Shown: positions 18,289 through 27,120 of the stretch, piece by piece
Numbering within the stretch: position 1 is the first letter of the stretch
Layout: each line of letters starts with the position of its first letter
From: Streptomyces fildesensis
Lineage (GTDB): Bacteria; Actinomycetota; Actinomycetes; Streptomycetales; Streptomycetaceae
Assembly: GCF_016107395.1 (NCBI RefSeq)
Contig: NZ_JAAIKO010000045.1
Coordinates: forward strand, 1 to 64,000
Direction of reading: 5' to 3'
DNA length: 64,000 bases
Program-made: the position numbers and the translations under genes
Notes under the pieces: generated by a model
What the model saw: the letters and a program-made list of their open reading frames with translations, nothing else
Databases searched by the model: none
Told to the model about the DNA's origin: nothing

Positions 18289-18527
18289 GGCCCAATTCTT
18301 CCGGGACGGTGTCCGCAACCGCGCCCCGGCCCGGCTTCACCACTCGTGTCGGCACAGCCGGTCTGTCGGAATTACTTCAAAGGAAGTCATCCGTACGGCC
18401 CGACCGGCGGCCGGTGGCTCTGGCGACACGGATGCGGTCCTCGGCCCGGGCCCATCGGCGGTGCCGGGGCTCAAAGTCGGGAGCTCAGAGTGCCGGGGGT
18501 ACCTCCTGCGGGCCGCCGCGCCCGCCC

Positions 18528-19779
18528 TGCCCCTGCCGATAACCTCATCCGCCCTGGTGGGAGCCGGTTTACGGGGTGCGCGCGATCACGGGTACCAGCG
18601 CACAAAATGGGCCTCTCGCACGGTTGGTCACCGCCCCGCCATGATGATCGCGTGCTGTGTCGACTGGCTTACCTGACCGTCATGAACGCCTTCGCCATGC
18701 TCCGCCTGCTGCCGATGAGCGACCGGGACAAGGACGCGGAGATCCTCGAGTTGCGCCATCAGATCACGGTGTTGCAGCGCCAACTCGGCAAAGACAGAGT
18801 GCGGTTCACCCCGGACGATCGCGCGTTCCTGGCAGCCCTGCTGCACCGGATGCCGTCGGAGGCGCTGCGCAAGATACGGGTGGTGGTGCGTCCGGACACG
18901 GTGCTGCGCTGGCACCGCGACATGGTCGCACGCCGCCACGCGGCCCGATCCCGGCCCAGGCGCCCGGGAAGGCCACGCACCGTGCGCTCCATCCGCACCC
19001 TGGTCCTGCGGCTCGCACGGGAGAATCCCCACTGGGGATATCGCCGCATCCACGGTGAACTCCTCGTTCTCGGGATCAAGGTGGGTGCCTCCACCGTCTG
19101 GGAAATCCTGAAGGATGCCGGGATCGACCCGGCGCCCGAACGCGCTTCCAGTACGTGGGCGGACTTCCTGCGCTCCCAGGCCGACGCCCTGCTGGCGTGC
19201 GACTTCCTGGAGACGGTCACCTTGTCCGGGGCGCGGCTGTACGTGTTCGCGGTGATCGAGCATGCCAGCCGGCGGATCCGGATCCTTGGCGCCACCGCCC
19301 ACCCCACAGCCACCTGGGTCATTCAAGCCGCGAAGAACCTCGTCATGGATCTCGAAGACGCCGGCTGTCGGGCCAGGTTCCTGATCCGGGACCGTGACGG
19401 GAAGTTCCCCGCCCTGTTCGACGCCGTCCTGGCGGACGCGGGGGTCGACGTGGTGCTCAGCGGCGTACGGATGCCACGGATGAACTCGATCATGGAACGG
19501 TGGGTGCAGACCTGCCGGCGCGAACTGCTGGACCGCACCTTGATCTGGAACCAGCGACACTTACTGCACGCGCTACGGGAGTTCGAAGAGCACTACAACT
19601 CCCACCGGCCCCATCAGGGCATCGCCAACGCCCGCCCACTGCACCCGCTGCCGGTTCCCGTCACCGATCCAGAACAGATCGACCGCCTAGACATACGTAG
19701 ACGCGAACGACTCGGCGGCATCCTCCACGAGTACCAACATGCTGCGTGACCTGTACGGATGAGGTTATCGGCAGGGGCA
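18528..19779 (+). mobile_element. Insertion sequence with 24-bp perfect terminal inverted repeats
   Basis: The left end (18528-18551) starts TGCCCCTGCCGATAACCT and the right end (19756-19779) is its exact reverse complement over 24 bases. The 1,252-bp unit carries one transposase gene, 18652-19749. No target duplication is evident next to the repeats (CCGCCC on the left, ACGTCA on the right). It sits inside the tRNA-Pro island, left of the immunity gene. Confidence 0.85.
18652..19749 (+). CDS. IS transposase with integrase core (rve) DDE domain
   Basis: The 365-residue product has an N-terminal DNA-binding part (DAEILELRHQITVLQRQLG, then RPRRPGRPRTVRSIRTLVLR and NPHWGYRRIHGELLVLGIKV). The DDE core reads LACDFLETVTLSGARLYVF (first Asp), FLIRDRDGKFPALFDAVLA (second Asp) and RMNSIMERWVQTCRRELLD (Glu). 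It resembles the IS3/IS481-like single-frame transposases common in Streptomyces. I use the GTG at 18652; ATG at 18682 is possible. The reading frame is intact and flanked by perfect inverted repeats, so the element may still be active. Confidence 0.85.
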   Translation: MLCRLAYLTVMNAFAMLRLLPMSDRDKDAEILELRHQITVLQRQLGKDRVRFTPDDRAFLAALLHRMPSEALRKIRVVVRPDTVLRWHRDMVARRHAARSRPRRPGRPRTVRSIRTLVLRLARENPHWGYRRIHGELLVLGIKVGASTVWEILKDAGIDPAPERASSTWADFLRSQADALLACDFLETVTLSGARLYVFAVIEHASRRIRILGATAHPTATWVIQAAKNLVMDLEDAGCRARFLIRDRDGKFPALFDAVLADAGVDVVLSGVRMPRMNSIMERWVQTCRRELLDRTLIWNQRHLLHALREFEEHYNSHRPHQGIANARPLHPLPVPVTDPEQIDRLDIRRRERLGGILHEYQHAA

Positions 19780-19904
19780 ACGTCACCACACCGATCGACG
19801 AATCAACCCGGTCTACTGCGAAGTCTCATCGCTGAGCACTGTTGGGCTCGGGTTCATGAACCCGGTCAGCCGAGGCCATCGGCCATATATCAGACTGAAG
19901 GCGG

Positions 19905-19923
19905 TTATAGCAATTTGCTATAA
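19905..19923. promoter_or_regulatory. AT-rich perfect palindrome, operator-like
   Basis: TTATAGCAATTTGCTATAA has two perfect 9-base arms around one central base. It lies 70 bases beyond the stop of the immunity candidate, between it and the IS. It stands out in such GC-rich DNA. It could be an operator for a gene cut off by the IS, or a terminator-like hairpin for the RHS-immunity unit, though no T-run follows. Confidence 0.4.
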
Positions 19924-19992
19924 TTCGCTGCAGCACCGGAGTCCCGAGGAACTCACGAGATCACAGTTTGCAGCCGTTCGTACACGCACACA

Positions 19993-20352
19993 CTAGGCGC
20001 CTTGTCCATTCCACCACGAGTGGTCGACTTTCGCTTCCTCTAGCGCTGCAAGACGGCGAAAGACATGCATAACGAATTCACTAGGAAGCCTGACCGCATG
20101 GGCTGTCAGATAATGACTAAGCCCGGTAGGCCAGATGAATTCCCCGTCTGTTAGTTCCGCATTGCCATTAGGCTCATTGCAGACTCGGCATCGAGAAACG
20201 CCCATGAATTGACGTACGATCTGTCCTTGATTGAGATAGTCGGCCACTATTTCGCGCTCCGATTCATCCCACTCGACATCCATCATCGCTGCGACATCCG
20301 GGAGGCCGGCGACACTTTCCGATCTCCAGTAACCCAATGCCTTCAGGTCCAT
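19993..20352 (-). CDS. Candidate immunity protein for the RHS toxin
   Basis: The 119-residue product begins MDLKALGYWRSESVAGLPD, then acidic DVEWDESEREIVADYLNQG, a CRVCNEPNG knuckle-like pair of cysteines, and WPTGLSHYLTAHAVRLPSEF near the end. It has no signal peptide, so it would act in the cytosol. Base composition is clearly lower in GC than its neighbours, as is usual for immunity genes. GAGGGTGG precedes the ATG at 20352; the longer frame uses TTG at 20376. The start is 10 bases after the RHS stop, so its ribosome site sits in the RHS 3' end and the two are almost surely co-translated. The inferred role is blocking the RHS C-terminal domain; this rests on position, size and composition only. 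Confidence 0.7.
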   Translation of the reverse strand: MDLKALGYWRSESVAGLPDVAAMMDVEWDESEREIVADYLNQGQIVRQFMGVSRCRVCNEPNGNAELTDGEFIWPTGLSHYLTAHAVRLPSEFVMHVFRRLAALEEAKVDHSWWNGQGA

Positions 20353-20362
20353 ATCGCCACCC

Positions 20363-23300
20363 TCACTTCGGTTCAAATGGAATCCAATCTCCTTCTACGG
20401 GTCGCTCATTTTTGTCCCACAATACCACCTTGCCGCTGTTGGTAATTCGGACGTCCTGCATGGGTGCCAGCACCAGCGTGCCGAGTTCATTGGCGAGTTC
20501 TTGGGCGCCCGTTCCGCAAGCCGCCTGGCACGCGAGCAGGCGCACAGGCTCCCCGTCCCATCCAGCAGCTCTGACCTCCTGCGCCAACTCGGCAGGCGAG
20601 ATGTTGGTCCCCGGAAGTCCTGGGTCTCGGATGAAGCCGTTGGCCTCATCCCCATGCACGACGACGTCGAACCACCCTTCAGGGGTCTTGATTTTGGCGA
20701 AGGGGCTGTGATCACCACCCCTGATGGGATATTGCTTGGGCATAACGTGAGCAGACTTCCCCATCGTTATCCCTCCGTTTTCACCAACGGCGTCCCTCTG
20801 CCATCCCTTCAACCCGCCCAGTCCAGCCACGACGACCTGCTGGGTGAGTTGGTCGCCGGCGGCGTCGTACTGGTCTGCGAGTTCGTCGCAGCCTTGCTGA
20901 CGGAGCATTTCAGCGGCGCGGTAGAGGCGGTAGGCGGGGCGGATCGGGAGGTATTTGTCGACAAAGGCGCCCGCCCCACCATTGCGTCCTGTGACAGCGT
21001 TAGCGAGGTCGCCGACGAAGACGAAGGGGAGCTTCGCGCCCTCTACGAGCCCGCCGCCAAACGCCTCAACGCGGCTCATAATCGGGTCGTACCAGCTGCG
21101 GCCGGAGGGGTCGGTGGCGTAGGTGGGGCCGTTGTTCGCGTAGGTGTAGTCCGCGGTGTAGGGGCTGGCCGTGCGCAGTTGGATGGGGTCCTGGCTGGTG
21201 AAGCGGCCGATGATGGGGTCGTAGTTGCGGGCGCGGAGGTTGTAGCCGGCGGTGGTGGGGGTGGATTCCTTGTATTGGCCGGTGTAGCCGAACGGGTCGG
21301 CCGGGGCGGTGGCGGCGAGTTTGGTCTGGGTCTGTTCGCCGTAGGCGGTGTAGCTGTTGCGGTACTGGTTGACGCCGGTGGAGTTGGTCAGGTCGGTGAC
21401 CGAGCCGAGGGCGTCGTGGTGGTAGAAGAACGCGTCCGCGGCTGTCTGCTGGGTCTGGATCTGCTCCAAGGGGTTGTACGCGTAGTCCGCGATCAGGGCG
21501 CCGGAACCGTTGGTCTCGGTGGCGATCTGCGGGAGGGAGTTGTTGAGGTCCCAGGCGGTGGTGCGTTGCAGAGTGCCGGCCTTGGAGGCGATGGTGCGGT
21601 TGCCCCCGGCGTCGTAGGTAAAGGTGTAGCTCGTTCCGCCGGTGGTGGCTTGGGTGAGGCGGTTGTTGGCGTCGTAGGCGAGAGTGTCGCCGCCGCTACC
21701 CGTCTGGTTGCCGTCCGCGTCGTACGTGAAGGCGCGGGTGGTGGCGCCGGTGACCGCGCTGCTCAGCTGGTCGGCGGCATCGTAGGTGTAATCGGTGACC
21801 GCGGTGGGGGTGGTCTGGGTCTTGCGGTTGCCCGCGCCGTCGTAGGTGTAGGTGGTGGCGGTGGCCGGGCTGGGGCAGGTCGCGGCCTGGGTGGCCGCGG
21901 CGCACTCGGTCAACAAGCGCCCGGCTGGGTCGTAGGTGTAGTACTGCGAGGCGGCTGGCTGGCCGGCGCGGGTGGCGTCGACGCGGGTGGGTCGGCCGGC
22001 GTCGTCCAGCGTCAGCGCCCAGTTCGACAGCGCAGTGCCGGCTTTGGTGCTGCCGATGCTGGCGAGACGGCCGTCCTGATCGTAGCCGCGTTGTTCGGTG
22101 TAACCGTTGGTGGCGGGCAGTGTTGTGGTGGTGAGGTTGCCAGCCGGGTCGTAGCCGTAGGTGGTGACGGCGGGGGCGGGGGCGGCGGTCTGCCAGGGGT
22201 TGATCCAGGTGCCGTTGGTGGCGCGCTTGGTGTAGCCCACCAGGCTGGTGGCGCCGGCCAGGACCTTCAGGTCGGTGCCCGCCGCGGTCGCGGTGGCCTC
22301 GGTCAAGCCGGTCAAGGCGCCGGCGGCGCCGAAGACGTCACCCCAGGTGGTCCAGGTGCCATCGGTCTTGCGGACGGCGTGCCAGAGTTTGCCGGAGGCG
22401 ACGGTCAGGACTTCCAGGCCGGAGGCGGTCGAGGCGACGGTCACGCGCGTCGGGTCGGTCAGCGTGCCGTGGACGGCCCCGAAGACATCCCCCCAGGCTG
22501 TCCAGGTGGCATCCGGTTTGCGGATGGTGTGCCAGAGCTTGCCGCCCGCAATGGCCACCAGTTCCAGCCCGGACGGTGTCGCGGCCACGGTGATGCGGGA
22601 CGGGTTGGCCAGGGTGCTGCCGACCGCGCCGAAGACGTTGCCCCAGGGGGTCCAGGTGCCGTCGGGCTTGCGGATGGCGTGCCACAGCTTGCCGTCGGCG
22701 ATGGCGACCATTTCCAGGCCGGAGGCGGTGGAGGTCAAGGAGGAGTAGGTGAGGTTGGTCAGGGTGCTGCCGACCGCGCCGAAGACGTCGCCCCAGGGGC
22801 TCCAGGTCCCGTCCGCCTTGCGGACGCTGTGCCACAGCTTGCCGCCGGAGACCATGGTGACTTGCAGACCGCCGCTGACCCAGGCCGCTGCCACCGCGCT
22901 GACGGCCGGCTTGCTGCCCGTCTTGGGGGCCAGATCCTCAAAGACCGGCCAGGTGCCGTCCGCTTTCTGCTGCGCGTACCAGACCTTGCCGTCGGCGACC
23001 GCCACCGCGTGGGTCTGTGTGCTGTCTCCGGCGATCGCGATGCCTTGGAGCTTGGAGGGATCCAGGGTGGCCGCCGTGACCGGGCCCGGGGTACTCATGG
23101 TGCTCTGCCGGCCGTCGGCGTCGTAGCCGTAGGCGTACGTCCTGCCGTCCGGGTACGTGCGATTGGTCAGCTGTCCCGCGTCGTCATAGCTGTAGGCGAA
23201 GGCCCCACCGTGATCGGGCGTCGCCGTCTTCAAGCGGCCGGCCGCGTCGTAGCCGAAGGTGCGGGTGCCGGTGGCATCGGTCAGCGTCTTGCGCTGGCCG

Positions 23301-26300
23301 TTGGCGTAGTAGGTGGTGGCCATCGCTGCGGTGCTGTCGCTGTACGTGGTTCCGGACGGCAGACCCCGCCCGTCGAACACGGTAGTCGCGGTGGTCCCGC
23401 GCGCATTGGTCACCGTGGTGGTGTTGCTGTCCGCGTCGTGCCCGATGCTCTGCTTGCGCCCCAGCGGGTCGGTGACGCTCTTCTGCCGACCCGCGTCGTC
23501 GTACTCGTACGTCGTGGGGTGTCCGTTGGGGTCCGTGCGGGTCGCCAGGGTGCCGGTGACGTTGTAGGTGTAGCTGGTGGGCGCGCCATCGGGGCCGGTG
23601 ACCTTCTTGATCCGACCCAGTTCGTCGTATCCGGTCCTGGTGACGTGGCCCAGTGGGTCGGTAACTGTCTCGACCTGGTTCAGGGCGTTGTACCCGGTGG
23701 TGGTGATCTTGCCCAGGGGGTCGGTGACTTTGGTGGTGTTGCCGGCCTCGTCATAGCGGTACGTGGTGGTGAACTTGGTCGGGTCCGCGTTTGGGACGTT
23801 GCCGCGGGGGTCGACCTGGGTGGCTGTGCGCCCGTCCGCGTCGTAGGACCAGCTGGTCGTGAAGCCCAGCGGTGTCGTCTGGGTGGTGCGGTGGCCGTCC
23901 GCGTCGTAGCCGTAGGACGTGATCTTGCCCAGCGGGTCGGTCCTGCGGTCCTGAAGGTCGGTCTTGGTGTAGGTGTACGCCGTGACCTTGTTCAGCGGGT
24001 CCGTGGTCGCCGCGATGTTGTCGTTGCCGTCGTAGCTGGTCCTGGTGACGTGTTTGAGGGGGTCGGTCACCGAGACGGGACGGTTGAGCGCGTCGTAGTC
24101 GGTCGTGGTGAGCGCGCCGGCGGGCTCGGTGACGCTGGTGCGGTTGCCGTTCGGGTCGTAGCCGTAACTGGTGGTGAAGGCGGCCTTGTTGGCGCCGGGG
24201 AGGTTCCCGCGCGGTGTGAGGGTGCTGAGCAGGTGATTGTTCTTGTCGTAGGTGTAGGTCGTGGTGTTGCCGAGGGGGTCGGTGACGGTCTGGAGATTAC
24301 CGACCGGATCGTAGGTGTTGGTGGTGATCTTTCCGGCGGGGTCGGTGACGGCGCGGACGTTTCCGGCCCGATCCCAGGTGTAGGAGGTCAGGTGGGAGGC
24401 GGCGTCGGTCACCGAGGCGAGCATCCCGGCGTCGTCGTAGTCGTAGGACGTGAGGTGCCCGAGAGGGTCCGTGACGGATTTCAGGGGTCCGCGCGGGTCA
24501 TACACATAAGTGGTCGTGAAGGCAGCAGGATCGGCGCCGGAGACGTTTCCGCGCGGGTCGGTCTTCGCCGTGATCCGGCCTGCGGGGTCGTAGCGGAAGG
24601 TGCTGATCTCCCCGAGGGGGGTGGTGACCGATGTCCGGTTGCCTGCCGGGTCGTACCCGTAGGTCGTCTTCTTGCCTCGGGGGGTGGTCACCGATTCGAG
24701 GGCGCCGAGCGAGGTGTAGGTGTATGCGGCCTTGCCGCCGGCGGGGTCGGTGCTGTCCATCAGCTGGTTGGCGACGTAGTGGTACTTGGTGGTGTTGCCG
24801 CGGCTGTCGGTGTGGCTCTCCATGTTGCCGGCCGGGTCGTAGGTCCAGCTCTCGCTGTAGCCCACTGATGCGGGAGCCTGCCGGGTGAGCATGTGCCCGG
24901 CGCCGTCGTACGTCATCGACGTCGTGTTACCGAGTCGATCGGTGATGGCCACCGGGCGCAGGTAGCGGTCGTAGTCGTAGGAGACCTGCTTGCCGTACGG
25001 ATCGGTGCTCTGCAGCAGGACGTTGCCGGAGTAGACGTCGCTCCACACCCCGCCGTTGGCGTCGGTGGTGTTCGAGGTACGGCTGTTGTCCCAACTGAAG
25101 TTGCTCTTCTTGCCGTTGGGATCGGTCTGCGTCACGACGCGACCGCTCGTGTCGTAGGTGTTGGCGACCTTCCCGCCCATGGGGTCGATGATGCTGTTCA
25201 GTCGCTGACCGGTGTCGTACCCGTACGTCGTGGCCTTGCCCGCCGGATCGGTGACGGTCGTCAGCAGCCCCGCGGTATAGGTGTAGCCCACGAAGGTGCC
25301 GTCCGGCAGCGCCACCTTGCTCAGCCGCCCGTCGGTACCGACGGTGAAAGCGGTGCTCCGGCCGGCCGTGTCAGTGATGGAAGCCAGCCGGCCCGAGGCG
25401 TACGCCAAGGTCAGTCCGTGGCCGCTCGTGTCCAGCAGCGCGGTGAGTTGGCCACTGCTGTTGAAGACACTGCGGGAGTGGTCCTCGGCCGTCACCGTGT
25501 ACGTGCTCCCCGACACGTCCAGGACCAGATGGGCACCGGCAGGAGTGGCGTATGTCCCGTTGCCCTGCTTCTGGAAGACGACCAGCGAGCCGTCGGCGGT
25601 ACGCAAGGACGCGGTACTTGCGGCCAGTGTCAGCTGGGAGTCGAACGGCATGGACCAGCCCCGGCCCAACAGACCCACCGCGGCGGAGTCCGAACGGTAG
25701 AAGCGGTCGAGGGACAGCGGCGTGCCCGCGCCGATCAGTGTCGCGTCCGTAGCTCTCTCGAAGAACGTACCCGTCGCGGTGTTCACCGGGTCCGCACGAT
25801 GCGCCTGCGCGTAGCAGGTGCAGATGCCCACCTGCGCTCCGGGAATACCTGGCGTGTAGAACGCCGTGGTCGGCGGGGAGGTGGTCCCGTTCGGGCTGGT
25901 CGACCCGTCGGTGCCTTCCATGAAGATCCAGGCGTAGTACTGCTTGCCGTCCTGCAGGGGACCGCCCGCCGTGTTCGACGCCCACCAAAAGCACTGGTCC
26001 GCCGGGTAGGAGCTACTCCCCCACCAGCCGTAGCACCACGCCCCGGTCTCAAGGAATTTGCCCTGGGGGTTGCCGGTAGCCTTCTTGATCTCCTGCTGGT
26101 AGACCGGCTTGCCGGCCTGGTCCATCACATAAAGCCACAAGCCGCTGTACGAAGCAGCCGTGCCCGCACCGAACTTCGCCTGGCCGCCGATCGACAGATA
26201 GGCCGGATACGCAGTGGCGTAGGCCGACACCCACGCGGGGTCGGCGACTGCGGCAGCCGTGGCCGGGCGGGAGGGCTTCCGCGCGGCCACGGCCGGACCC

Positions 26301-26635
26301 GTACTCGCATGAGCCGCGGGGCGGTCGTGGGGTTGGAGGGCCTGCTTCTTTGCCTGGGCCTTGAGGTTCTTGTTGGTGCTCGGGTCGGCGTAGCCGCGCA
26401 TGGGTGACAACTGGGCCTGCTGGGACGCCAACTGACTGCGCCGCTCGGCGAGAGACATCGCCGTCGGGGGCTTCGGAAGGTCCGCCGCGGATCTGGTACT
26501 CGCTGCTTCCGCGATGGCCGGCAACGCGTTCGCCTGTGTCGGCCGTGCTCGCGCCCAGCTGGGCGACCCCCCACTCACCGCCAACAGCGCGAGCACCACA
26601 AACGCCAGAAGCGTCTTCCGAGCATGCCTGAACAT
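20363..26635 (-). CDS. Secreted RHS-repeat polymorphic toxin with caspase-like C-terminal domain
   Basis: The product has about 2,090 residues. A signal peptide (MFRHARKTLLAFVVLALLAV) leads a variable region, a DUF6531-like start of the RHS shell (DPVNTATGTFFERATDATLI at about 280), then dozens of YD repeats of the type YDPAGNxxxVTDPLG. Residues about 1,180-1,485 interrupt the shell with six repeats (GGKLWHSVRKADGTWSPWGD type) that should form a beta-propeller or lectin-like module. The shell ends with YNLRARNYDPIIGRFTSQDP near 1,805, the usual boundary before the toxin. The last 260 residues contain WFDVVVHGDEANG (His about 1,994) and PVRLLACQAACGTG (Cys about 2,036), matching the hydrophobic-HG and hydrophobic-x-C pattern of clan CD peptidases. 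I start at ATG 26635 after GGGGGCGGG. A long open frame on the other strand is only a shadow of the repeats. Confidence 0.9.
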   Translation of the reverse strand: MFRHARKTLLAFVVLALLAVSGGSPSWARARPTQANALPAIAEAASTRSAADLPKPPTAMSLAERRSQLASQQAQLSPMRGYADPSTNKNLKAQAKKQALQPHDRPAAHASTGPAVAARKPSRPATAAAVADPAWVSAYATAYPAYLSIGGQAKFGAGTAASYSGLWLYVMDQAGKPVYQQEIKKATGNPQGKFLETGAWCYGWWGSSSYPADQCFWWASNTAGGPLQDGKQYYAWIFMEGTDGSTSPNGTTSPPTTAFYTPGIPGAQVGICTCYAQAHRADPVNTATGTFFERATDATLIGAGTPLSLDRFYRSDSAAVGLLGRGWSMPFDSQLTLAASTASLRTADGSLVVFQKQGNGTYATPAGAHLVLDVSGSTYTVTAEDHSRSVFNSSGQLTALLDTSGHGLTLAYASGRLASITDTAGRSTAFTVGTDGRLSKVALPDGTFVGYTYTAGLLTTVTDPAGKATTYGYDTGQRLNSIIDPMGGKVANTYDTSGRVVTQTDPNGKKSNFSWDNSRTSNTTDANGGVWSDVYSGNVLLQSTDPYGKQVSYDYDRYLRPVAITDRLGNTTSMTYDGAGHMLTRQAPASVGYSESWTYDPAGNMESHTDSRGNTTKYHYVANQLMDSTDPAGGKAAYTYTSLGALESVTTPRGKKTTYGYDPAGNRTSVTTPLGEISTFRYDPAGRITAKTDPRGNVSGADPAAFTTTYVYDPRGPLKSVTDPLGHLTSYDYDDAGMLASVTDAASHLTSYTWDRAGNVRAVTDPAGKITTNTYDPVGNLQTVTDPLGNTTTYTYDKNNHLLSTLTPRGNLPGANKAAFTTSYGYDPNGNRTSVTEPAGALTTTDYDALNRPVSVTDPLKHVTRTSYDGNDNIAATTDPLNKVTAYTYTKTDLQDRRTDPLGKITSYGYDADGHRTTQTTPLGFTTSWSYDADGRTATQVDPRGNVPNADPTKFTTTYRYDEAGNTTKVTDPLGKITTTGYNALNQVETVTDPLGHVTRTGYDELGRIKKVTGPDGAPTSYTYNVTGTLATRTDPNGHPTTYEYDDAGRQKSVTDPLGRKQSIGHDADSNTTTVTNARGTTATTVFDGRGLPSGTTYSDSTAAMATTYYANGQRKTLTDATGTRTFGYDAAGRLKTATPDHGGAFAYSYDDAGQLTNRTYPDGRTYAYGYDADGRQSTMSTPGPVTAATLDPSKLQGIAIAGDSTQTHAVAVADGKVWYAQQKADGTWPVFEDLAPKTGSKPAVSAVAAAWVSGGLQVTMVSGGKLWHSVRKADGTWSPWGDVFGAVGSTLTNLTYSSLTSTASGLEMVAIADGKLWHAIRKPDGTWTPWGNVFGAVGSTLANPSRITVAATPSGLELVAIAGGKLWHTIRKPDATWTAWGDVFGAVHGTLTDPTRVTVASTASGLEVLTVASGKLWHAVRKTDGTWTTWGDVFGAAGALTGLTEATATAAGTDLKVLAGATSLVGYTKRATNGTWINPWQTAAPAPAVTTYGYDPAGNLTTTTLPATNGYTEQRGYDQDGRLASIGSTKAGTALSNWALTLDDAGRPTRVDATRAGQPAASQYYTYDPAGRLLTECAAATQAATCPSPATATTYTYDGAGNRKTQTTPTAVTDYTYDAADQLSSAVTGATTRAFTYDADGNQTGSGGDTLAYDANNRLTQATTGGTSYTFTYDAGGNRTIASKAGTLQRTTAWDLNNSLPQIATETNGSGALIADYAYNPLEQIQTQQTAADAFFYHHDALGSVTDLTNSTGVNQYRNSYTAYGEQTQTKLAATAPADPFGYTGQYKESTPTTAGYNLRARNYDPIIGRFTSQDPIQLRTASPYTADYTYANNGPTYATDPSGRSWYDPIMSRVEAFGGGLVEGAKLPFVFVGDLANAVTGRNGGAGAFVDKYLPIRPAYRLYRAAEMLRQQGCDELADQYDAAGDQLTQQVVVAGLGGLKGWQRDAVGENGGITMGKSAHVMPKQYPIRGGDHSPFAKIKTPEGWFDVVVHGDEANGFIRDPGLPGTNISPAELAQEVRAAGWDGEPVRLLACQAACGTGAQELANELGTLVLAPMQDVRITNSGKVVLWDKNERPVEGDWIPFEPK

Positions 26636-27120
26636 CCCGCCCCCTACGACCGACCAGCAACCGTAGGGATCTTCGGCGAAACCAGAAGCGATCAACCCGC
26701 CAACGCTGAGACATGGCGCAAAAGCATTCTTGATTCAAACATATGTCTCATTAACTGTGGGCCCGACCCTCGCTGGACTCCGCTGTAAGGCCGCGCAGGG
26801 AAGCCGGGCACCATCGCGGACGAACCGCACGCCGCACCGGCTCACGACACCTACGTACCGAACGGCATCGACATCCAGGGGCCGCCCAACCGTCCGAATC
26901 ACTGGGGCTGAGTGGAGCAAGCTGTCCTACCCGGCGCAAATAGGTTCGCAAGCTTGACCCCTTGACGCCCCGTAAAGGGATCTGCTCAGGTCAGGAGGCC
27001 AGCAGGGGAGCTGGTGGTCGCCTGGTGGTCGCCTGGTGGTCGCAGGCTATTCCTTGCGACCGCGCGAAGACCGATCATGGACGCGAACCCTGTTCAACTC
27101 AATCGTTGGAAGCGATCACC

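Noticed and set aside
20501..24868. A 1,455-codon open frame on the plus strand, antisense to the RHS gene
   Set aside because: It mirrors the YD repeats in a GC-rich frame, has only Val/Gly/Arg-rich repeats and no family motif. The minus-strand RHS protein explains the region fully.
21200..25300. Regularly spaced short repeats that might suggest a CRISPR array
   Set aside because: The repeats encode YD motifs in frame, vary in spacing and sequence, and have no constant repeat plus unique spacer structure.
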